Source: Flavobacteriaceae bacterium
GTDB lineage: Bacteria > Bacteroidota > Bacteroidia > Flavobacteriales > Flavobacteriaceae
Reading direction: 5' to 3'
Length of the DNA stretch: 13,863 nt
Assembly: GCA_029245825.1 (NCBI GenBank)
Contig: JAQWON010000019.1
Location: 1 to 13,863 of the forward strand
In this document: positions 8,641-13,863 of the stretch, one piece after another
Layout: each line of letters begins with the position of its first letter
How positions within the stretch are numbered: position 1 is the stretch's first letter
Program-made: the position numbers and the translations under genes
The notes under the pieces: model-generated
Database searches by the model: none
The model's input: only the letters and a program-made list of their open reading frames with translations
Told to the model about the DNA's origin: nothing

Positions 8641-9546
8641 ATGAGATTTTTCTTTTGTTTTTTATTGTTTTTAAGTTTTAGTCTTCAGTCATTTAGCCAG
8701 TCAAACCTCTTAAATGCAAGAGTTCCTCAAGATGTTGGTGAGATGAATGAACAACAAAAAAAGGCAAATAATAGAGATCCACTAGAATATGGGTATGTTG
8801 ATGATAGGGACGTAATATGGTCAAAAACCATATGGGAGGTTATTGATTTAGATGAAAGAATTAATTTTCCATTCTACTATCCTATTGATACAACTTCACT
8901 AGCTCCAGATAGAAGATCACTTTTTCATGTTCTTAAAATGAACATTGAAAAGAAGAATATTAAGGAAGTCTATGCTGGACCATACTTTAGAGAAAAATTG
9001 ACACCTGATGAGATAGCAGAGAGTCTTATATACATAGATACTACTGATATTGCTATCGAGGAATTTAACTCTACAGGAGTCTGGCTTGATGAATTTATTT
9101 TTAAGTATCCAGTGACCCCTAAATATATTAGACAATATTTAATCAAAGGGACATGGTATTTTGATAAAAGATTAGGGGAATTAAAATATAGATTACTTGG
9201 ATTAAGTCCAGTAGCTGTTAATCCTAGAAGAATAAGAGAATTTGAATCTAATCCCACATGTTGTGGTGATGATGCTGTTCCTCTTTTTTGGGTATGGTTT
9301 CCCGATGCTAGAGAGTCACTTAATAAAAACAAAGTCTTTAACTCTAAAAATTCTTCTCAACCTATCACCTATGATCATATGCTAAACTCAAGACGTTTTA
9401 ATTCTTTAATCTTTAAAGAAGAAAATGTTTATCAAGATCGTGAAATTAAAGATTACATATCCGATGATGCTTTGAGAATGCTTTTAGAATCAGAGCGTAT
9501 AAAATCTGTTATTAGAGATTTTGAACAAGACATGTGGAATAACTAA
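8641..9546 (+). CDS. gldN: Gliding motility / T9SS ring protein GldN (PorN-type)
   Basis: Periplasmic protein that joins GldK in the T9SS ring and contacts the periplasmic end of GldM. A signal peptide is visible (MRFFFCFLLFLSFSLQSFSQ, probable cleavage around residues 20-21). The mature part holds family-type blocks: DPLEYGYVDDRDVIWSKTIW, the LDERINFPFYYP stretch, and NPTCCGDDAVPLFWVWFPDAR, with adjacent cysteines C207-C208. Length 301 aa is normal. It is the last gene of the operon; no paralogous gldO follows. Its stop is 8 bp from the stop of the convergent trxB, and I see no hairpin terminator in that space. Confidence 0.95.
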   Translation: MRFFFCFLLFLSFSLQSFSQSNLLNARVPQDVGEMNEQQKKANNRDPLEYGYVDDRDVIWSKTIWEVIDLDERINFPFYYPIDTTSLAPDRRSLFHVLKMNIEKKNIKEVYAGPYFREKLTPDEIAESLIYIDTTDIAIEEFNSTGVWLDEFIFKYPVTPKYIRQYLIKGTWYFDKRLGELKYRLLGLSPVAVNPRRIREFESNPTCCGDDAVPLFWVWFPDARESLNKNKVFNSKNSSQPITYDHMLNSRRFNSLIFKEENVYQDREIKDYISDDALRMLLESERIKSVIRDFEQDMWNN

Positions 9547-9554
9547 CCACTTTT

Positions 9555-10499
9555 TTAATTATCATCATCTAAGCTTTGAAGATATCTTTCAGCATCTAGT
9601 GCAGCCATACAACCTGTGCCAGCTGCTGTAACTGCTTGTCTATACTCCCTGTCTTGTACATCACCTGATGCAAAAACACCTGGCACGTTAGTTTTTGTAG
9701 ATTTACTTTTGGTTATAAGATAACCATCCTTATCCATTTCAAGTTGACCATTAAAAATTTGAGTGTTTGGTGAATGACCTATAGCAATAAAAAGTCCAGA
9801 TATTTTAATTTCTTTTTTCTCACCAGTTTTATTATTTCTTATTCTAACTCCATCAACAATTTTTTCTCCAAGAACCTCATCAACTTCAGTGTTATAAAGA
9901 ACTTTTATATTTGAAGCTTTATTAACTCTATGCTGCATAGCCATAGAAGCCCTCATAACATCTCTTCTTACAAGGATTATAACATTTTTACATATTTTTG
10001 ATAAATATGTAGCTTCCTCTGCTGCAGTATCACCTCCGCCAACAACTACTACTTCTTGATCCTTATAGAAAAAACCATCACAAACAGCACATGCTGAAAC
10101 ACCCCCTCCAATAAGTCTTTTTTCACTTGGTATTCCGAGATATTTTGCTGAAGCACCAGTGCTTATAATAATTGTCTTTGCCTCAATTTTTTTTCCATTC
10201 TCACAGGTAATTTTATGTTTACCTCCTTTTTCTTTTGAAAACAAAACATTTGTTACATGACCTATTCTAACATCTGTACCAAATCTCTCGGCTTGTTTTT
10301 GTAACTCTAACATCATCGAAGGCCCATCAACTCCATCTGGGTAGCCGGGAAAATTTTCTACTTCTGTTGTAGTAGTGAGCTGACCTCCTGGCTCAAGACC
10401 TGTATATAAAACTGGTTTTAAGTCAGCTCTTGCTGCATATATGGCGGCAGTATATCCAGCCGGACCACTTCCAATAATTAGGGTCTCAATTTGTTCCAT
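9555..10499 (-). CDS. trxB: Thioredoxin-disulfide reductase
   Basis: Cytoplasmic flavoenzyme that reduces thioredoxin with NADPH. The 314-aa protein has the low-molecular-weight TrxR plan: N-terminal FAD site GSGPAG (10-15), the block PGGQLTTTTEVENFPGYP, redox pair C137-A-V-C140 followed by DG, NADPH site GGGDTAAEEA (154-163), the arginines VRRD (177-180) that select NADPH, and the second FAD motif GVFASGDVQD (274-283). All catalytic residues are present. The start at 10499 leaves the first beta strand intact and matches family length. The gene converges on gldN and diverges from the symporter gene; neither neighbour bears on its function. Confidence 0.97.
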   Translation of the reverse strand: MEQIETLIIGSGPAGYTAAIYAARADLKPVLYTGLEPGGQLTTTTEVENFPGYPDGVDGPSMMLELQKQAERFGTDVRIGHVTNVLFSKEKGGKHKITCENGKKIEAKTIIISTGASAKYLGIPSEKRLIGGGVSACAVCDGFFYKDQEVVVVGGGDTAAEEATYLSKICKNVIILVRRDVMRASMAMQHRVNKASNIKVLYNTEVDEVLGEKIVDGVRIRNNKTGEKKEIKISGLFIAIGHSPNTQIFNGQLEMDKDGYLITKSKSTKTNVPGVFASGDVQDREYRQAVTAAGTGCMAALDAERYLQSLDDDN

Positions 10500-10511
10500 T
10501 TAAATTCAATT

Positions 10512-10519
10512 GAAAGGTA
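10512..10519 (-). promoter_or_regulatory. Possible -7 box of the trxB promoter (TACCTTTC)
   Basis: On the minus strand TACCTTTC matches TAnnTTTG except for the last base. It ends 12 bases before the trxB ATG, which would give a very short leader. No clear TTG is seen at the expected distance. The 111-bp divergent space also serves the symporter gene, for which I found no convincing box. Confidence 0.3.
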
Positions 10520-10610
10520 TTTAATTATTAATTAATTTCGAGTAAAACTAAAAAAAAAATATTTGTATTTTAGGGAATAAATCAAATCTTGTTTTTTACT
10601 TATTTAATTA

Positions 10611-12074
10611 ATGCTCAAAACTAAAAACATAGGTCTTTTTTTGGGACCATTATCATTTGTTCTAATTCTGTTTTTTTTTCATCCAGAGGGATTAAATCCC
10701 CAAGCCAATGCTGTTTTAGCATCAACTGCATGGGTTTCAATTTGGTGGATCACAGAAGTTATTCCAATTGCTGTTACATCTTTACTTCCAATTATTTTAT
10801 TTCCCTTATCCGGAGCAATGGAACTTTCTTCAACTACTGCTTCTTTTGGTCATAAATACATATTTCTTTATATGGGAGGTTTTATTATTGCAATAGCAAT
10901 TGAAAAATGGAATCTACACAAAAGAATAGCACTAAATATAATTTACCTAGTAGGATCCAATATTAAACGTATTATTCTGGGATTTATGTTAGCTACAGCA
11001 TTTTTGTCTATGTGGATTTCTAATACTGCTACCTCCGTAATGATGCTTCCAATTGGGTTGGCAGTTATAAATGAATTTAATACTAGGTTAAGCAATAAAG
11101 ATCAGGATAATTCTTTTGGTAAAGCTTTAATGTTATCAATAGCTTATTCTGCGTCTATAGGGGGAGTAGCTACTCTAGTTGGAACCCCACCAAATATAGT
11201 TTTTGCTGGTGTTGTTTTAGAAACCTATAATTATGAAATCACCTTTTTTAATTGGATGATTTTTGGTCTTCCTGTCTCTTTATTTTTATTATTTATTTGT
11301 TGGAAATATTTAACAAATTTTGCGTTTTCATTTAAAAATACTGAGTTTCCAGGGGGTAGAGAAGAAATCCTAAAATTAAAACAAGAATTAGGGCCTATTT
11401 CTTATGAGGAAAAAATGGTAGGACTAATTTTTGCTTTAACAGCTTTTTGTTGGATAACAAGATCCTTTTTTATCCAGAAGTTTATACCTGGAATTGATGA
11501 TACCATAATCGCAATTTTTTTCGGTATAATTTTGTTTTTAATAAGCACAAGATCAAAAGACAGGAAATTGATCAATTGGAATGAGGCTGTTAAAATGCCT
11601 TGGGGAGTAATACTACTTTTTGGAGGAGGTATGGCTTTGGCTAAGGCATTTGAAATAAGTGGTTTAGCAATATGGTTAGCAGAACAAATGATTGCTTTAA
11701 AAGGATTAAACTTATTCATAATACTTATATTTTTGATTGCAGCTGTCAATTTTCTAACGGAAATAACATCTAATCTTGCGACTACTGCAATGCTTCTTCC
11801 TGTTTTAGCTTCAATAGCAGTATTATTAGAAGTCCATCCATTTATAATTATGACTGGTGCTACAGTAGCTGCCTCATGCGCATTTATGTTACCTGCTGCC
11901 ACTCCTCCAAACGCAGTTGTTTTTGGGTCGGGGTATTTACGAATTCCTGACATGGTAAAGGCAGGAATATTAATGAACCTTTTTTCAATAATTTTTGTAG
12001 CGCTTATGGTATTTTATATTTTACCAATCTTATGGGGTATCGATCCTGGTAATTTCAAATCTCTTAATTTGTAG
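10611..12074 (+). CDS. DASS/SLC13-family sodium-coupled anion symporter
   Basis: Inner-membrane transporter of the divalent anion:Na+ symporter family (VcINDY/CitT type), taking up dicarboxylates such as succinate or malate, or sulfate. The 487-aa protein is hydrophobic throughout, with about 11-12 membrane segments. Both halves show the family's repeated substrate and sodium sites: S137-N138-T139 in MWISNTATSVMMLP with VGTPPN (190-195) in the first half, and TSN (386-388) in LTEITSNLATTAMLLP with AATPPNAVVFGSGYL (from 429) in the second. Which anion is carried cannot be read from these motifs. The ATG at 10611 precedes a hydrophilic tip and the first helix, so the start is acceptable. The last 11 bp overlap the 3' end of the convergent dipeptidase gene. 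Confidence 0.9.
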   Translation: MLKTKNIGLFLGPLSFVLILFFFHPEGLNPQANAVLASTAWVSIWWITEVIPIAVTSLLPIILFPLSGAMELSSTTASFGHKYIFLYMGGFIIAIAIEKWNLHKRIALNIIYLVGSNIKRIILGFMLATAFLSMWISNTATSVMMLPIGLAVINEFNTRLSNKDQDNSFGKALMLSIAYSASIGGVATLVGTPPNIVFAGVVLETYNYEITFFNWMIFGLPVSLFLLFICWKYLTNFAFSFKNTEFPGGREEILKLKQELGPISYEEKMVGLIFALTAFCWITRSFFIQKFIPGIDDTIIAIFFGIILFLISTRSKDRKLINWNEAVKMPWGVILLFGGGMALAKAFEISGLAIWLAEQMIALKGLNLFIILIFLIAAVNFLTEITSNLATTAMLLPVLASIAVLLEVHPFIIMTGATVAASCAFMLPAATPPNAVVFGSGYLRIPDMVKAGILMNLFSIIFVALMVFYILPILWGIDPGNFKSLNL

Positions 12075-12777
12075 AAAAGTCAAAGTATTTATTTGGGAAA
12101 GGCTCATCTTTTAGGGTAAAATGCCACCATTCTTTTTTATAGGGTATAAATCCAAACATCTCCATAAGGTTTTTAAGAATTAATCTGTTTTTTTGTTGAA
12201 TCAGATTAATTTTTGTTGTGGAAATAGAAGATTTTTCTCCAAAATAATCCCAGCTACTTCCCATGTCTATTTCTTCACCAGCTTTTTCACCTAGCAAATA
12301 AATAATTGTTAAATCAACTGAGCTACCTCTGCTGTGTCCTGATAGTTTTGATATATAGCCATTTTTAAAAAGATTTTCTTTTTTTTCATTTGGATAATAT
12401 TTCGACTTCATTAAAGTATCAGCTCTTACTTTACTCCATTTAAAAAAATAATTAACAGCCTTTTGTGGTCGATATACGTCAAATATTTTTAAACCAAGGC
12501 CCCTTTCTTCAAGATAAAATTGAACTTTTTCTAAGGCCTTTCCCATTTCGATAGTTGATACAGGTCTTACGTTTTCATATCCTTCAACGATTTTACCTGT
12601 AAAATTATCCACTGTAGCATAACGTAAATCAAAAACGATATTGGGGATAAATCTATCTAGATATAAAAAGCCTTTATCAATTTCATTTTGGGAAAATGAA
12701 AACTGAAAAAATAAAACTATGACTATGGAAAATTCATTTATTTTGACAAACTTTTCTTTCCAAGATTTTATTTCCAT
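12064..12777 (-). CDS. D-alanyl-D-alanine dipeptidase, VanX/DdpX type (peptidase M15D), exported
   Basis: Zinc dipeptidase cleaving D-Ala-D-Ala released from or destined for peptidoglycan. Motifs numbered from the chosen start: VYRP (R103), SGHSRGSSVD (Zn ligands H148, D155) and EWWH (catalytic E216, Zn ligand H219). These match the SxHxxGxxxD and ExWH signatures of VanX. An open frame extends upstream to an ATG at 12861, but those 28 codons lie inside a repeat element that is not coding elsewhere. Starting at 12777 instead gives a 237-aa protein opening with a signal peptide (hydrophobic NEFSIVIVLFFQFSFSQ), so the protein is probably periplasmic or a surface protein. No vanA/vanH or ddp transport genes are nearby. 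This argues for cell-wall dipeptide turnover rather than vancomycin resistance. Confidence 0.87.
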   Translation of the reverse strand: MEIKSWKEKFVKINEFSIVIVLFFQFSFSQNEIDKGFLYLDRFIPNIVFDLRYATVDNFTGKIVEGYENVRPVSTIEMGKALEKVQFYLEERGLGLKIFDVYRPQKAVNYFFKWSKVRADTLMKSKYYPNEKKENLFKNGYISKLSGHSRGSSVDLTIIYLLGEKAGEEIDMGSSWDYFGEKSSISTTKINLIQQKNRLILKNLMEMFGFIPYKKEWWHFTLKDEPFPNKYFDFSTN

Positions 12778-12780
12778 ATT

Positions 12781-12788
12781 CAAAAATA
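12781..12788 (-). promoter_or_regulatory. TAnnTTTG-like box at the very start of the dipeptidase gene
   Basis: On the minus strand TATTTTTG fits the consensus exactly but ends only 3 bases before the ATG at 12777. Transcription from it would begin at or inside the start codon (leaderless). It arises from four extra bases that the other copy of the repeat lacks. It may be coincidence in a T-rich tract. Confidence 0.25.
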
Positions 12789-12790
12789 AA

Positions 12791-12823
12791 AAAACGATTA
12801 CACTATAATAGTATAACCGTTTT
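12791..12823 (-). terminator. Hairpin with U-tract after the membrane-protein/XRE operon (copy 1)
   Basis: In minus-strand RNA the 33 bases fold into 15 consecutive pairs (two of them G-U) around a 3-nt loop, with AAAACG/CGTTTT at the base. A T-rich tail follows directly (TTTATTTTTG). It lies about 90 bases beyond the XRE stop codon and ends 13 bases before the dipeptidase ATG. That fits an intrinsic terminator for the upstream operon that also shields the dipeptidase gene from it. On the plus strand two pairs are A-C mismatches. Confidence 0.6.
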
Positions 12824-12911
12824 ATTGTTTTAGTAGATAACTCTATTGAAATATCGAACATTAGTTTTACCCCAGTAGACTTCTTGGAAGTTAATAAATC
12901 AATTCAATTAA

Positions 12912-13112
12912 TTATTTAGATCCTTCAAAAAAGAATAGTTCCTCTATAGATATCTTAAACAGCTTTGACATCTTAAATGCTGTGGGTAAACTTGGATCAA
13001 ATTTTTCCTTTTCAATCGCGTTTATCGCTTGACGTGAAATACCAATTAAGTTGGCTAATTCTTCCTGTGTCAATTTTTGATTTTTTCTTAATTCCCTTAG
13101 TTTATTTTTCAT
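12912..13112 (-). CDS. Small XRE-family transcriptional regulator
   Basis: A 66-aa protein made of little more than a helix-turn-helix domain: KLRELRKNQKLTQEELANLI, then GISRQAINAIEKEKFDPSLP and a short C-terminal helix. LTQEELANLIGISRQAINAIE (~14-34) is the classic XRE/Cro-type motif. The family of very small regulators of this type usually sits beside small membrane proteins. Here the start overlaps the stop of the upstream membrane-protein gene by ATGA (13109-13112), so the two are co-translated. It has no sensor domain, so its signal may come through the membrane protein or it may simply autoregulate. Two matched inverted repeats at the operon promoter are its likely operators (inference). 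Confidence 0.93.
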   Translation of the reverse strand: MKNKLRELRKNQKLTQEELANLIGISRQAINAIEKEKFDPSLPTAFKMSKLFKISIEELFFFEGSK

Positions 13113-13495
13113 CGAAATCTTCTTGAATTAACGATATTGGCAATAATGTATGAAAGTGAAATAAACATCATTAGATATTCGAATTCAGGTTCCTTCCCAA
13201 TAATTCCAAAATCAAAAGAGACTTCATATGTTAGACCAACTATTACTGCTAAACCCAATGTAATGGCCATTGCTTCAAATTGAATTCTCTTTTGTAATTC
13301 GTCATAAGTCTTAAATAAATTTTTATTAGCGATTATCATACCTACTCCAACAGCAAAATTTATTATTAATCCTATTATAGTGTATATTTTATTATCCCAA
13401 AGTGAGTTTTCTGCACCTGTTAAAATACCTAAACTTACTACCCATGCTAATGTCCATGCCAGCATAATTTTCTTTTGTTTTTTTTGATCTTTCAT
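13109..13495 (-). CDS. Small four-helix membrane protein paired with XRE regulator
   Basis: 128 residues with four likely membrane helices: ~10-27 (MLAWTLAWVVSLGILTG), ~38-57 (YTIIGLIINFAVGVGMII), ~73-90 (AMAITLGLAVIVGLTY) and ~105-122 (FEYLMMFISLSYIIANIV). Between helices 2 and 3 is a charged loop, KTYDELQKRIQFEA, that I recognise from similar small hypothetical proteins encoded next to XRE regulators. I cannot give it a biochemical function. The lysine-rich N-terminus (MKDQKKQKKIM) and arginine-rich C-terminus (SRRFR) suggest both ends face the cytoplasm. It is the first gene of the two-gene unit, 26 bases downstream of a consensus promoter box. Modulation of the regulator from the membrane is plausible but unproven. 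Confidence 0.85.
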   Translation of the reverse strand: MKDQKKQKKIMLAWTLAWVVSLGILTGAENSLWDNKIYTIIGLIINFAVGVGMIIANKNLFKTYDELQKRIQFEAMAITLGLAVIVGLTYEVSFDFGIIGKEPEFEYLMMFISLSYIIANIVNSRRFR

Positions 13496-13503
13496 AATAT
13501 TAT

Positions 13504-13525
13504 TTTGTAATGTTTATTTTACAAA
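13504..13525. promoter_or_regulatory. Operator-like inverted repeat O1 (TTTGTAA-N8-TTACAAA)
   Basis: TTTGTAA (13504-13510) and TTACAAA (13519-13525) are perfect inverted half-sites with an 8-bp spacer. The site overlaps the inner half of the -7 box and the expected transcription start. A bound protein would block RNA polymerase. Core and spacing match the second site. Confidence 0.5.
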
Positions 13526-13529
13526 TATA
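13522..13529 (-). promoter_or_regulatory. -7 box of the membrane-protein/XRE operon (TATATTTG)
   Basis: On the minus strand TATATTTG is a full match to TAnnTTTG, ending 26 bases before the ATG at 13495. Transcription should start near 13515. The -33 area has no clear TTG but is covered by one of the two inverted repeats described separately, so the promoter looks regulated. Confidence 0.6.
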
Positions 13530-13544
13530 AGAAAAAATAAATAA

Positions 13545-13564
13545 ATGTAAGGTTTTATTTACAT
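13545..13564. promoter_or_regulatory. Operator-like inverted repeat O2 (ATGTAA-N8-TTACAT)
   Basis: ATGTAA (13545-13550) and TTACAT (13559-13564) are perfect half-sites with an 8-bp spacer, over the -33 region of the operon promoter. The centre (13554.5) is exactly 40 bp from that of the first site (13514.5), so both would face the same side of the helix. Confidence 0.5.
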
Positions 13565-13572
13565 TAAGTGTG

Positions 13573-13668
13573 TATTCATAAAAAAACGGCTACACTATAA
13601 TAGTATAACCGTTTTATTGTTTTAGTAGAGTTTCCTTTTGAAATATCGAACAATATTATTACCCGCAG
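13573..13668. repeat. Direct repeat copy 2 (~95 bp, contains hairpin)
   Basis: Second copy of the element at 12777-12875, same orientation, between the promoter of the membrane-protein/XRE operon and the CHMI-type gene. Matching positions are offset by 792 bp (796 at the left end). Together the copies bracket the two-gene operon. No open frame continues through it, in contrast to copy 1, where a frame happens to run into the dipeptidase gene. Confidence 0.85.
13583..13615 (-). terminator. Hairpin with short U-tract (copy 2)
   Basis: Same 15-pair, 3-nt-loop fold in minus-strand RNA as copy 1, followed by TTTATG. No minus-strand gene is visible upstream of it in this window, so as a terminator it would only insulate the operon from transcription entering from the right. 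The plus-strand version has two A-C mismatches and a weaker T-tract. Confidence 0.45.
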
Positions 13669-13742
13669 GTTATTTTTAGAAACACTACTTTTATAAAACC
13701 AGTTACCCAACATTAAAACAAACACTTGAAATAAAATAATTT

Positions 13743-13863
13743 ATGCCACATTTTGTAATTGATTGTTCTAAAAATATCATAAAAATAAAATTACCAGAAG
13801 AAATTATTCAAAAAGTATATGATACAGCAGAATCAACTGACCTTTTTGACAAAGGAGATATCA
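13743..13863 (+). CDS. 5-carboxymethyl-2-hydroxymuconate isomerase-like (tautomerase superfamily), 5' part only
   Basis: Forty codons are visible before the window ends, starting MPHFVIDCSKNI and including the LPEEIIQKVYDTAESTDLFDKGDI region. CHMI proteins begin MPHF(I/V)(I/V)E and use the proline exposed after removal of Met as catalytic base, then have a helix and a LF/IF-x-x-G-x-I stretch at this distance. All of that is seen here. The family interconverts unsaturated keto/enol acids in homoprotocatechuate degradation, but isolated homologues are common and their substrates unknown. No other gene of that pathway is in the window. A weak box TACTTTTA at 13686-13693 could be its promoter. 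Confidence 0.75.
   Translation, partial: MPHFVIDCSKNIIKIKLPEEIIQKVYDTAESTDLFDKGDI

Larger units (their letters stand above)
12777..12875. repeat. Direct repeat copy 1 (~95 bp, contains hairpin)
   Basis: This stretch aligns in the same orientation with 13573-13668. Conserved blocks are TATTCA, then the 33-bp palindromic core with the adjoining ATTGTTTTAGTAGA, then TTGAAATATCGAACA, then TTACCC with CAG. The core aligns with 2 mismatches and the block after it is identical. Differences are four extra bases at 12783-12786, a divergent 8-9 base stretch after TAGTAGA, and scattered changes near the right end. Copy 1 fills most of the space between the XRE gene stop (12912) and the dipeptidase start. 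Confidence 0.85.

Noticed and set aside
8970..9332. 120-codon minus-strand open frame inside gldN
   Set aside because: Fully antisense to a confident gldN coding sequence, with no recognisable domain.
9540..9560. Shared terminator between gldN and trxB
   Set aside because: Only 8 bp separate the stops, and no stem-loop with a T-tract is visible there.
11402..11953. 183-codon open frame on the minus strand inside the symporter gene
   Set aside because: It is antisense to well-conserved transporter motifs (TSN, ATPPN). The translation resembles no family I know, and it has no promoter or signal. Long antisense frames arise from codon bias.
12064..12777. Vancomycin-resistance operon
   Set aside because: Only a VanX-type dipeptidase is present, with an export signal and no vanH, vanA or vanRS. 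Motif similarity alone does not support resistance.
12778..12861. N-terminal extension of the dipeptidase with a basic, tyrosine-rich and hydrophobic stretch
   Set aside because: The DNA is the repeat element also found at 13573-13668 where it is not coding. The downstream ATG gives a normal signal peptide.
12777..13668. Integron attC sites
   Set aside because: The repeat-gene-repeat layout is suggestive, but I see no GTTRRRY/RYYYAAC core sites and no integron integrase. The hairpin is too short and symmetric for a typical attC.
12777..13668. CRISPR array or insertion sequence
   Set aside because: Only two repeat copies with a coding operon between them, no regular spacers, no transposase, and no terminal inverted repeats or target duplications that I could find.

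Overview
The window comes from a low-GC, gliding-type member of the Bacteroidota, most likely class Flavobacteriia. The basis is a complete gldK-gldL-gldM-gldN cluster (type IX secretion and gliding motor), a topoisomerase I without zinc fingers, AT-rich leaders without Shine-Dalgarno sequences, and TAnnTTTG-type promoter boxes of the Bacteroidota sigma factor. I cannot name genus or species.

Layout. 1-1150 (minus): truncated gene for a CstB/ETHE1-like persulfide dioxygenase with rhodanese domains. A divergent promoter region (1151-1277) separates it from topA (1278-3719, plus). topA overlaps by ATGA an arginase/formimidoylglutamase-fold protein whose metal-binding residues are largely lost (3716-4861). 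After a 133-bp spacer with a palindrome and a short direct repeat comes the gldKLMN operon (4995-9546). Convergent to it is trxB (9555-10499, minus). Then follows a DASS/SLC13 anion:sodium symporter (10611-12074, plus), whose 3' end overlaps the 3' end of a VanX-type D-Ala-D-Ala dipeptidase gene (12064-12777, minus). The right end holds a two-gene minus-strand unit, a four-helix membrane protein followed by an XRE regulator (13495-12912), and the start of a CHMI/tautomerase-family gene (from 13743, plus).

Functional picture. GldL and GldM form the inner-membrane proton-driven motor. GldK (lipoprotein) and GldN form the periplasmic ring of the type IX secretion system. Most of the rest is housekeeping: DNA supercoiling, thioredoxin recycling, sulfide oxidation, dicarboxylate or sulfate uptake and cell-wall dipeptide turnover.

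The least ordinary part is 12777-13668. The membrane-protein/XRE pair lies between two direct copies of a ~95-bp element, 792-796 bp apart. Each copy holds a 15-bp hairpin that pairs fully only in minus-strand RNA. The pair's promoter carries two TGTAA-N8-TTACA inverted repeats whose centres are exactly 40 bp apart. This looks like a self-regulated, terminator-insulated cassette that may have been inserted or duplicated as a unit. That reading is inference; the repeats and operator-like sites are directly visible. I see no tRNA, rRNA, CRISPR array or transposase gene.
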